64,000 nt of DNA from assembly GCF_002967765.1 (NCBI RefSeq), contig NZ_PUHY01000015.1, positions 124,001-188,000 on the forward strand. Reading direction: 5' to 3'. The DNA is from Blastopirellula marina (GTDB lineage: Bacteria; Planctomycetota; Planctomycetia; Pirellulales; Pirellulaceae). Positions 19,998 to 28,117 of this stretch are shown piece after piece (within the stretch, counting starts at the first letter, position 1; each line of letters opens with the position of its first letter). The position numbers and the translations under genes are program-made. Under the pieces are notes generated by a model. The model was not told where the DNA came from. It did no database searches and saw only the letters and a list, made by a program, of their open reading frames with translations.

Positions 19998-22163
19998 TTA
20001 GGCATCCGGAGTGATTGTTTGCTGATTCTTGGGGTAAAGTGTGACTTGACGTTCACACAATTCGCTGATGTGATCTTTTGTGGTGGCGACGACTAAGGTC
20101 CAGTTCTTTTCTGCTTGAAGCTGATTGAGCAATCGCTTGGTCATCGGGTCGGATAATCCATCGAGAATGCCGTCGATTAGAAGCATTCTTGGGCGGCCAA
20201 CGATTGCTCTGGCAAGCATCAATCGTTTGGCTTGGCTACGCGACAAACGATGGCCATGTGTCTGGACGATCGTATTCAGGCCATCTGGCAAATCCTGCAG
20301 TTCATCCAGTAGTTCGACGGCTACCAAGGCATCGCGGACATCGGTGGCGTTGATGTGGGGGCGATTGAGGTGAATGTTTTCCAGGATCGTTCCATGGAAG
20401 ATCGCAACTTCGCCGGCCAGGGCAATATGCTCGCGGAGCGAATCGGGACGAAGCTCGCGAATATCGATATCGTCTAATTCAATTCCACCTCGCGATGGAC
20501 TGCGAAGGCCACATAGGAGACTTAATAAGGTCGATTTGCCAGAGCCGGAGCCTCCGCAAATCGCCGTTGAGACACCAGGGTCAATCTCGAGTGAAAAGTC
20601 GGAAAAGAGCGGCCGATCATTTTGCGAGAGAGTAACACCGCGGACTCGCATCCCAGCTGGTGTACCTTCGCGGAGATGAAACAGACGATCATGCTGCTCG
20701 GTTCCCAGATCGAAAAGCTGACCAAGCTTATCGATGGATGCTAAGAGATCGTAAAAGCTTTCCAGATGTTTTCCTAACTTGGCGAATGAGCCAAGAATCA
20801 TCATGACGATCAGTTCTGCGGCGACCAACTGGCCAAGCGTCATTTCGCCGGAAACGACCAGCCAACCTCCGAGACCAAGCAAAGCCGTGGCTGCGACGGC
20901 CTGTAAGCCGAGCACAAAAAGAATTTGTCGCAGCACGACTTTAAAGTGGGATCGGCGTGCCTCCAGCCAGTGAACCGCCAAGTCGTCGGCACGTTCGAGA
21001 GCAAATGTCTGACCGCCGTTCAATTTGAACGCAGTCGTATGCCGGGCAAGTTCCTGGAGCCAAGCGGCTACGGCGTATTTTGCTTTCGATTCTTTGATTG
21101 CTGTCTTGACCGCGTTCCGACCGAGCCCGAATACCGCCAAAGCGATCAACATCAACAAGACGACGTCGAATCCAAGAAAGAAGGGATGGTAGAACGCGAT
21201 AACTGCCATCCCGATGATCGTTTGCAATACAATTGCAACACCATCAAGAAGTAAGGTCGAAGTTGATTTCTGAACAGTAACGACATCGAAGAACCGATTG
21301 GTCAGTTCCGGCCCATGTTGATTGTTAAATTCGTCGTGTTGCACGCGCGGTAAACGGAACGCCAAGTCTTCTACCACACGAATGAAGATTCGACGTTGTA
21401 ATACTTCCGCGACGAACACAATCAGCGCTCGCATCGCAGCAGCAAATACGAGGAAGGTGAAAAGTAGAAGGGCCAGCACGATTACCGGTTGTAGGTAACG
21501 GCCGAAAGCGACCGTATTAACCAGCACCTCGACAGCCACCGGCGTCGCCAACGCGAGCAATCCGACAATGGCCGAGAAAATCAGCAGGATCCAAAGATCG
21601 CGTCGCTCGGGAAGAAACAACGAAATCAGGCGATTGAATGGCTTTTGGCCTCCTTGCGATGAGGGGACGTTCGCAGGTCGACCTGATGCTTGGCAGCCTA
21701 ATGCCGGTTGCCCGATGATCCAGCGACACTTCGCGTCTGGTCCGCCAAGGAGAAGCTCTTTTCGCAGACCCGAAAGTGAGATCCAACGCTTCTTATCTGA
21801 AAGCGGTTCAAGTACTTCGACCTTGCTGCCCTTCGCAGCGACAAGGATCGACCATTGCGTCTCGCCAGTGTCATCGTCTGCTCCGAGTGCGACCGGCGTT
21901 CCTTCGCGTACGAAGGATAGTATTGGATCGATATTGGAGTCGAGCGTTCGTACCTTGAGGTTGATGCTTTCCCCAACTTCAACCAACCGACGCCCCCAGG
22001 CAGTACACCCCTCTCCCGGAATGGCATGTTCCGATTCGTGAAGTAATCGACGGGCCTGACCGCGATCGAACGAAACGCGAGCAGACGCGGCAAACTGTGC
22101 CAAGACACAGACCGCTCCGTCGAGCGAAGTGTTGCCAGTATTACCGACGGTGCCTAAGGTCAT
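19998..22163 (-). CDS. ABC exporter with peptidase-like N-terminal domain and degenerate nucleotide-binding domain
   Basis: The 721-residue protein has an N-terminal domain (about 1-150) that recalls the C39-peptidase-like domain of HlyB-type exporters but shows no convincing catalytic Cys or His. A six-helix transmembrane domain follows (about 185-460), then a nucleotide-binding domain (about 510-715). Walker A GGSGSGKST (537-545) is intact. Other motifs are not: the Q-loop Gln is replaced by Gly584, the signature reads SRSQ (641-644) instead of SGGQ, the Walker B catalytic Glu is Gly665 (after D664), and the H-loop position is Thr (694/695). It heads the operon with HlyD and TolC partners, pointing to type I-like secretion. 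The cargo and actual ATPase activity are unknown. Confidence 0.88.
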   Translation of the reverse strand: MTLGTVGNTGNTSLDGAVCVLAQFAASARVSFDRGQARRLLHESEHAIPGEGCTAWGRRLVEVGESINLKVRTLDSNIDPILSFVREGTPVALGADDDTGETQWSILVAAKGSKVEVLEPLSDKKRWISLSGLRKELLLGGPDAKCRWIIGQPALGCQASGRPANVPSSQGGQKPFNRLISLFLPERRDLWILLIFSAIVGLLALATPVAVEVLVNTVAFGRYLQPVIVLALLLFTFLVFAAAMRALIVFVAEVLQRRIFIRVVEDLAFRLPRVQHDEFNNQHGPELTNRFFDVVTVQKSTSTLLLDGVAIVLQTIIGMAVIAFYHPFFLGFDVVLLMLIALAVFGLGRNAVKTAIKESKAKYAVAAWLQELARHTTAFKLNGGQTFALERADDLAVHWLEARRSHFKVVLRQILFVLGLQAVAATALLGLGGWLVVSGEMTLGQLVAAELIVMMILGSFAKLGKHLESFYDLLASIDKLGQLFDLGTEQHDRLFHLREGTPAGMRVRGVTLSQNDRPLFSDFSLEIDPGVSTAICGGSGSGKSTLLSLLCGLRSPSRGGIELDDIDIRELRPDSLREHIALAGEVAIFHGTILENIHLNRPHINATDVRDALVAVELLDELQDLPDGLNTIVQTHGHRLSRSQAKRLMLARAIVGRPRMLLIDGILDGLSDPMTKRLLNQLQAEKNWTLVVATTKDHISELCERQVTLYPKNQQTITPDA

Positions 22164-22641
22164 TGTCGTTTTGCGTTATGGATGCTGGAATTGATGTTCG
22201 CGATAACATTGCTTAAACCGTACGTCTCGCTAATCGTTAATTGTCGACCTCAACGGTAATTTTGGAAAATAGAAAAGATGAAAGGCCCTCATAGAATTTA
22301 TCTATAAGCGCGCCTGCGGGACCCTACTTACCGATAAAAACAGCCTTTCTGATGGCTGCATCATCTCCCTTGAGGCCAATAACTCAGCGAAAATAAGTGC
22401 GCCATTTTTTGGACGCCATTACGGCAAAATGAGAAACCGAAAACTTTACGCTGGCAAGATGAACGTGGTTCGCTTTGTCGCCAGCGACACCTTTGAGGAC
22501 AGCTGAGTCGGTTGAGTCGTGCATTTGTCGGTGGTAAAGGCGATGGCTATCATGGCAAATAGCCCCTGGTATGTAGCTCTCGCAGCACGTATTTGCTTAT
22601 CGCTTACCAATTCATCGTCACTCGTCGGGGAATATCGCACC
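22164..22641. other. 478-bp divergent intergenic region
   Basis: This gap must hold the promoters of the exporter operon (minus) and the DUF1028 gene (plus). A small hairpin (cagcc at 22341-22345 with ggctg at 22354-22358) is followed by five Ts on the minus strand and could attenuate a leader transcript of the exporter operon. The stem is only 5 bp, so this is weak. No known riboswitch was recognised. Confidence 0.4.
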
Positions 22642-23433
22642 GTGAAAACACGCTTCGTCATATCCGGGTTGGTCGTATTCGTTCTCGTATTCGTGCTGTA
22701 CGTGATCCGATATCGTGGCATTGAGCTTCACCCGGCGAACGCCGAATCTTCATCCATGCCCGAGGTGAACACTTTTTCGATTGTCGCCTACGATCCTGAA
22801 ACAGGTGATCTTGGGATCGCAGTCGCCAGTAAAGTTCTGGGTGTCGGTTGCATTGTGCCTTGGGGGCAAGCGGGCGTTGGAGCGATCGCGACCCAATCGC
22901 AAGCCAATACTTCCTACGGGCCTGAAGGATTAGCTTCGCTAAGACAAAAATCGGCGGAAGAAGTCTTGGAATTGCTAACCAGTCAGGACGAAGACCGAGC
23001 CAATCGACAGGTTGGTATCGTAGACGCGAATGGCAATGTGGCTAGTTTTACGGGGGAGAAATGTCACGATTGGGCCGGGCACATTGTCGGAGAGCACTTT
23101 GCCGTGCAAGGTAACCTATTGGCTGGTGAAGAGGTGGTCCAGGAAATGGCCGCCAAATATCGTGATGCGAGTCAAAGCGAAACGGGCGAATTAGCCGACT
23201 GGCTAATGGCGGCACTGATGGCCGGCGACGATGCTGGTGGGGACAAGCGAGGAAAGCAATCGGCGGCACTAATGATCTATCGCGCGAACGCAGGCTACGG
23301 CGGCAACGACCGGTATATCGATCTTCGAGTTGATGATCATGCCGAGCCCGTGAAGGAACTTGCCAGGCTTCTGGAAGTGCACAAGAAATTCTTCGCAGGG
23401 GCCCATCGAAGGGTTAATCGAGAACAGCAATAG
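22642..23433 (+). CDS. DUF1028-family membrane-anchored or exported protein (Ntn-hydrolase-like)
   Basis: The product is 263 residues from GTG 22642, chosen because GGGGAA lies upstream and the protein then begins VKTRFVISGLVVFVLVFVLY, a membrane anchor or signal sequence. The rest matches DUF1028: FSIVAYDPETGDLGIAVASK, GVGCIVPWGQAGVGAIATQ, YGPEGLASL and GNLLAGEEVV. The family resembles Ntn hydrolases in pattern, and no activity has been firmly set for it as far as I know. An ATG at 22519 would add 41 residues before the hydrophobic segment. The gene stands alone between divergent and downstream unrelated genes. Confidence 0.82.
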   Translation: MKTRFVISGLVVFVLVFVLYVIRYRGIELHPANAESSSMPEVNTFSIVAYDPETGDLGIAVASKVLGVGCIVPWGQAGVGAIATQSQANTSYGPEGLASLRQKSAEEVLELLTSQDEDRANRQVGIVDANGNVASFTGEKCHDWAGHIVGEHFAVQGNLLAGEEVVQEMAAKYRDASQSETGELADWLMAALMAGDDAGGDKRGKQSAALMIYRANAGYGGNDRYIDLRVDDHAEPVKELARLLEVHKKFFAGAHRRVNREQQ

Positions 23434-23696
23434 GCCTAGTCGTTATCGGCCCAAAATGAGCTTGGCATTCCCGAATCCCTTAAGGTCGTTCTGAAGATCT
23501 GTACCTCTTGGTTTGGCGTGGTCTTCGGAAAGCCGCAGCAGAGCGTGATCCCTCTTTTCTCGGCGAATTCTTAAAAGCCAGTCGCTAGGTGTGCGCTAAT
23601 CTCGTGGATTTGAGCAGTGCCCATCGGAATCCTGGCGTTCCGCAACCCATATTAGTTTATGGCACCCCATGCCGACCGGGCGAAACATTTTCAATC

Positions 23697-25013
23697 ATGC
23701 AGGGGCACTTCGTGGAGAACGTACGAAAAGACAGCCCGCCACCTTCAAGGCACGCAATTAGCCGACGACAATTCGTACGGCAAACGTCTGCTGTTGCGCT
23801 CGGCTTGACCTATCTCAACTCGCCGCCAGCCGTCCATGCCAAACAGAAGACAACACTACGGGTATTGGGAACCGACGTCACTCTCCAGGAAGACATCCGT
23901 CGTAAGGCTGAAAAGGACTTAGGCATTCGCATCGTGTTTGAACCACGCGGAAGTGCTGGTGTACTTCAAAAGGCTTCGACACGCCCCGAGTCATTCGATG
24001 TTTACGAACAGTGGTCGAACAGTATCAACGTCCTGTGGCAAGCAAATGCGATTCAGCCAATCGAGAAGTCGCGAATCCGCCGCTGGGAAGAGATCAATTC
24101 TCTGACGAAGACGGGACGCCTGTTTCCAAAGATGAAAATAGGGGCAGGAGATGCTCCTCACCGAATCTTACACGTCCAAGGCGATGGAACCCTTGGCGAG
24201 GAAGCAACGGAAGGACTCAGCTTTCTTCCCTACGTCCATAATGTCGACTCGTTTGGATACAACACCTCGATCATTCCGCAAGGTATCCCCTACGAAACGG
24301 AGAGTTGGGGATGGCTACTCGACGACGCCTATCGGGGCCAAGTCGGTCTTGTGAATGAACCGGCCATCGGTATCTTCGATGCGGCCTTGGCAGCCCGCGC
24401 AAACGGTTTGGTCGACTTCAACGATCTCGGCAATCTTACGCGTTCAGAAATTGATGACCTGTTTACCGTATTAATCGACTTCAAACGAAGAGATCATTTC
24501 AACGGTATTTGGAACTCGGTACCTCAATCGGTCGAGTACATGCGGTCGGGGCGAGTTGTCATTGAAAGCATGTTTTCTCCCGCCGTTTCAACACTGAATG
24601 GAATGGGCATTCCTGTTACCTATGCCGCACCGAAGGAAGGCTATCGAGGTTGGCATGGAGTCTTGTGTCTGTCCAGCAAGACAACGGGGCATACTCGAGA
24701 CGCAGCCTACGCGTATATGAATTGGTGGCTGGAAGGGTGGGCAGGAGCGTACATGGCACGTCAAGGCTATTATATTTCCGTTCCCGAACGGGCTCGGCAA
24801 TATTTGACGTCGCGGGAATGGGATTACTGGTATGAGGGCAAACAAGCAAGAACCGATTTGCCGGGGGCCAATGGAAGTATCGCGGTCAAGGAAGGAAGCT
24901 ACCGAACAGGCGGATCGTATTGGGAACGTCTGGGGAATGTCGCGGTATGGAATACGGTTATGGATTCCTACGAATATAGCCTCGTTCGATGGTACGAGCT
25001 GTTAACAGCTTGA
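23697..25013 (+). CDS. Tat-exported extracellular solute-binding protein (spermidine/putrescine-binding type)
   Basis: From ATG 23697 this has 438 residues and begins with a twin-arginine signal (SRRQFVRQTSAVALGLTYL, cleavage after VHA). The mature part resembles family 1 binding proteins of the PotD type: TLRVLGTDVTLQEDIRRK, YNTSIIPQ, SWGWLLDD, YRGQVGLVNEP and a late MNWWLEGWAGAYMARQGYY. No permease or ATPase genes are nearby. Instead a hybrid histidine kinase starts 23 bp downstream. This makes a sensory role as the ligand-binding partner of the kinase more likely than uptake. The ligand could be a polyamine or another small cation, which is not established. Confidence 0.85.
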   Translation: MQGHFVENVRKDSPPPSRHAISRRQFVRQTSAVALGLTYLNSPPAVHAKQKTTLRVLGTDVTLQEDIRRKAEKDLGIRIVFEPRGSAGVLQKASTRPESFDVYEQWSNSINVLWQANAIQPIEKSRIRRWEEINSLTKTGRLFPKMKIGAGDAPHRILHVQGDGTLGEEATEGLSFLPYVHNVDSFGYNTSIIPQGIPYETESWGWLLDDAYRGQVGLVNEPAIGIFDAALAARANGLVDFNDLGNLTRSEIDDLFTVLIDFKRRDHFNGIWNSVPQSVEYMRSGRVVIESMFSPAVSTLNGMGIPVTYAAPKEGYRGWHGVLCLSSKTTGHTRDAAYAYMNWWLEGWAGAYMARQGYYISVPERARQYLTSREWDYWYEGKQARTDLPGANGSIAVKEGSYRTGGSYWERLGNVAVWNTVMDSYEYSLVRWYELLTA

Positions 25014-25036
25014 TCGAAGGCCCAAGGAATCCAGCT

Positions 25037-27439
25037 ATGAACACGCAGCGCAATACTCACCGAGCGAAGGGCCTTAGTGTTAGCGCTAAGATATCGCTCG
25101 GTTTTCTCATTGTGTTGCTATTGCATGTTTCGATCGCCGCGCTGAGTCATTATGGCATGGCGAAGTCACAAAGCGATTTGAAAACTTACAGCGAACTGTT
25201 CCGAGAAGTTGAACAACTGCATGAAATCGATCAAACGGTCGGATCGCTACAACAGAATGTGATGCTCTTTGCGTTTACTGGCTACGAAGGGCCGGAACGC
25301 CGTGCCCAAGAATTGCAGGATAAGTTAGGTCAAATCATTTCTGAGGCAACAACGTTCAAGTACCTTGATAATCGCGATGACATTTATGCGATGCAGCAAC
25401 ATCTTAGTACCCATCGAGAGATTCTTGCGGCGGTTGAAGTCGATCGAGCTAAGCGGCGCAAACTCGTGAATGATGTGCTACAACGCCATGCTAATGAATT
25501 TCAAGTCGGCATTCTGGCATTGCTTGAAAATCCTTCGACTAGAATCATGGCCGAGGAAGCAGATGCGGCCTTCACGACGGCGCAACTCAACCTGCTTAAA
25601 TACGTGAACACGCCAGACTCGACTTACTTTCGAGAAGCCAAGTCACAGCTTTCACTTACAAAGTCACATTTGGAGCAAATTGAAACGCTTGATGGCTTAG
25701 ATTCACAAAAGGCGGTCGAGCAAACAATCGTCGCGATCAACTTATACGAGAATGCCGCTATTCAGATGGTTCAGGCGACTCGTGGCTACTTACATCTGGT
25801 GAATGTCGTTTTGGCTGGCGAATCGGTCGAATTTCGGCGTCTGGCGCGAGAGATTAGGAGTAATCAGATAGAACACGTTCGTGTACTCGCCGAAACCATG
25901 ATGAATGACAATCGACACTTTCAATATGCAAGCAATGTATTCTCGATCATTACGATCGTTCTAGGAATCGTGGCGGCGTGGCTGATTGGAAGGAACGTAG
26001 TGCCCCCGTTGAATGCGATTGCGTCGACATTTGATCGCCTTACAAGTGGGGAGAAGATTAATGCCATTCCTGCGCTCGATCGACATGACGAGCTAGGGAG
26101 ACTGGCCATGGCCGCCCAAGTGTTCAGAAACAAAGCCGCTGAAACGGAGCGTTTGCTCGATGTCGCCGAAAACGCTCGGGAAGAGCTCAACTTCGTAAAC
26201 GATGAGTTGGCTAAGCAGAGCGAATTGGCACGACGGATGGCCGAGGACGCAACGGCAGCCACCGCTGCCAAGAGCGAATTCCTGGCAAACATGAGCCACG
26301 AGATTCGCACCCCGATGACTGCCATTTTGGGATTTGCGGAGACGGTCGCTGATGATACGAAGGACGAAGAGACGAAACAAGCGATTGAAACGATCCAACG
26401 CAACGGGCATCATCTACTTTCGATTATCAACGACATCTTAGATCTGTCGAAAGTTGAATCTGGCAAGATGACGGTTGAATCCATTTCAACGTGTCCCTAC
26501 ACGTTGATCACGGATGTCATTTCGTTAGTCAAGGTTAAAGCGGACGGGGCCGGGCTACAAATAACGTCGAACTTCATCGGTAAGATTCCCAAAGAGATTT
26601 CGACCGATCCGACACGTCTGCGTCAGATTCTAATCAATGTGCTTGGGAACGCGATCAAGTTTACCGAGGTCGGTGGCGTAACATTGCGATCGGAATTCGT
26701 CCAAGAGGGCGATCGCGCCATGATGCAGTTTGACGTGATCGACACCGGAATTGGGATGTCGGATCACCAGATTTCAAATTTATTCCAGCCTTTCACTCAG
26801 GCCGATTCTTCCACAACGAGAAGGTTCGGTGGAACGGGACTTGGTTTAACCATCAGTAAACGTTTGGCCAATATGTTAGGTGGTGATCTGACGATTACCT
26901 ACTCTCGCATGGGAGAAGGTAGTGCCTTTCGGCTGACGATCGATGCGGGAGCAATCGAAGATATCGAATACCACGATTCAAGCACTTTGCGGTCGTTGAT
27001 GAAGACGAAGTCGCCCGATTCTAAAAGTGCCCATCGTCTGCATGGCGTTCGACTCTTGTTGGCAGAGGATGGTCCCGATAATCAACGTTTGCTGAAGCAC
27101 ATCCTGAGCAAGGCTGGGGCTGAAGTTGATATTGTTGACAATGGCCAGTTGGCGGCTGAGCGGGCCATGCAAGCGTGGCGACATGGGACACCATACGACT
27201 GCATACTGATGGATATGCAAATGCCTATTAAGGATGGTTACGAGGCGACGAGAGAGTTGAGGCGTCTCGGGTATAACGCTCCAATTCTCGCCTTGACCGC
27301 GCATGCAATGAGTAGCGACGAGAAGAAGTGTAAAAGTGTTGGATGCGATGGATTCTTGACGAAACCAATCGATCGAAAGCTGCTCTTAACAACCGTTCGA
27401 CATTGGACGAATGCCGCAGAATATCGAGAGCTCTCTTAG
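25037..27439 (+). CDS. Hybrid histidine kinase with periplasmic helical sensor
   Basis: From ATG 25037 (AAGGA upstream) this has 800 residues. The order is: membrane span about 18-40, a periplasmic all-helical region to about 290, a second span (VFSIITIVLGIVAAWLIG), HAMP, HisKA with phospho-His421 in MSHEIRTPM, HATPase with N-box NVLGNAIKFT, DTGIGMS and GTGLGLTIS, and a C-terminal receiver with D726 in MDMQMPIKDG and KPID. All catalytic residues are intact. No HPt domain or output regulator is encoded nearby. The upstream binding protein probably docks on the periplasmic helices, as in TorT-TorS or LuxP-LuxQ; this is inferred from gene order only. Confidence 0.92.
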   Translation: MNTQRNTHRAKGLSVSAKISLGFLIVLLLHVSIAALSHYGMAKSQSDLKTYSELFREVEQLHEIDQTVGSLQQNVMLFAFTGYEGPERRAQELQDKLGQIISEATTFKYLDNRDDIYAMQQHLSTHREILAAVEVDRAKRRKLVNDVLQRHANEFQVGILALLENPSTRIMAEEADAAFTTAQLNLLKYVNTPDSTYFREAKSQLSLTKSHLEQIETLDGLDSQKAVEQTIVAINLYENAAIQMVQATRGYLHLVNVVLAGESVEFRRLAREIRSNQIEHVRVLAETMMNDNRHFQYASNVFSIITIVLGIVAAWLIGRNVVPPLNAIASTFDRLTSGEKINAIPALDRHDELGRLAMAAQVFRNKAAETERLLDVAENAREELNFVNDELAKQSELARRMAEDATAATAAKSEFLANMSHEIRTPMTAILGFAETVADDTKDEETKQAIETIQRNGHHLLSIINDILDLSKVESGKMTVESISTCPYTLITDVISLVKVKADGAGLQITSNFIGKIPKEISTDPTRLRQILINVLGNAIKFTEVGGVTLRSEFVQEGDRAMMQFDVIDTGIGMSDHQISNLFQPFTQADSSTTRRFGGTGLGLTISKRLANMLGGDLTITYSRMGEGSAFRLTIDAGAIEDIEYHDSSTLRSLMKTKSPDSKSAHRLHGVRLLLAEDGPDNQRLLKHILSKAGAEVDIVDNGQLAAERAMQAWRHGTPYDCILMDMQMPIKDGYEATRELRRLGYNAPILALTAHAMSSDEKKCKSVGCDGFLTKPIDRKLLLTTVRHWTNAAEYRELS

Positions 27440-27727
27440 CTGATGGGCAATTCGTTACGGGGCATTCGCCATGCTTCAGTTGCCGCGTGAGCGGTACTGA
27501 GGTTTCCTGCCGACTTCTCAAGCTTCTTTATCGCACTGCTTGCGTCCGGCTAGGATTTATGTGATCAAAGATATCTCACAGCCGCGAACTTGGTCATTAC
27601 GGTCTTGATAGGCTGCCCTATCGGCTCGCGATCAAACGATGATCACATCGTTGAGACACGAACGCCGATGTCTTTTCCCATTCCCCTTCGTTCCCACCGC
27701 ATAGAATCGCTAAGGAAGGATCGCTTG

Positions 27728-28117
27728 ATGAGTATTATTCGTTACGGCACCCAAAAGTCGGGTGCGGGTGGCCAATCACTTCCCTTTGCTCGAGCTGTTC
27801 AAGCCGATGGTTGGCTGCACGTTTCGGGGCAGGTTGCGATGGAAAACGGAGAGATCATCGATGGTGGGATCATTCCACAGGCCCATAAGGCCATTGGGAA
27901 TATGCTCGCCATCGTCACGGAAGCGGGTTACAGCAAAGAGGACATCGTCCGCTGCGGTGTCTGGCTCGACGATCCACGCGACTTCTGGTCGTTCAACAAA
28001 GTGTATGCGGAGTACTTCGGTGGCGAGCATGCGCCAGCTCGCGCCTGTGTGCAGGCCATGATGATGGTCGACTGCAAGATTGAGATCGACTGCATCTGCT
28101 ACCGGAAGCCGACATGA
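27728..28117 (+). CDS. RidA-family (YjgF/Rid) protein
   Basis: Rid proteins hydrolyse reactive enamine/imine intermediates from amino acid metabolism to ketoacids and ammonia. From ATG 27728, preceded by AAGGA, this has 129 residues, the normal family length. The sequence contains QAVRADGWLHVSGQ-like features: LPFARAVQADGWLHVSGQVA, AHKAIGNMLAIVTEAG, VRCGVWLDDPRDFWSFNKVY and APARACVQAMMM with the conserved Arg of the active site. Its stop overlaps the symporter start (ATGA), so the two are translationally coupled. This suggests the imported compound yields imines on degradation; that is inference. Confidence 0.9.
   Translation: MSIIRYGTQKSGAGGQSLPFARAVQADGWLHVSGQVAMENGEIIDGGIIPQAHKAIGNMLAIVTEAGYSKEDIVRCGVWLDDPRDFWSFNKVYAEYFGGEHAPARACVQAMMMVDCKIEIDCICYRKPT

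Noticed and set aside
22164-22641. A known riboswitch upstream of the exporter operon
   Set aside because: The leader was compared by eye with common aptamers such as cyclic di-GMP and fluoride types, and no core motif fits.
22446-22721. 91-codon minus-strand frame overlapping the DUF1028 start region
   Set aside because: Antisense to a gene with a clear family match, low-complexity content and no start signal.
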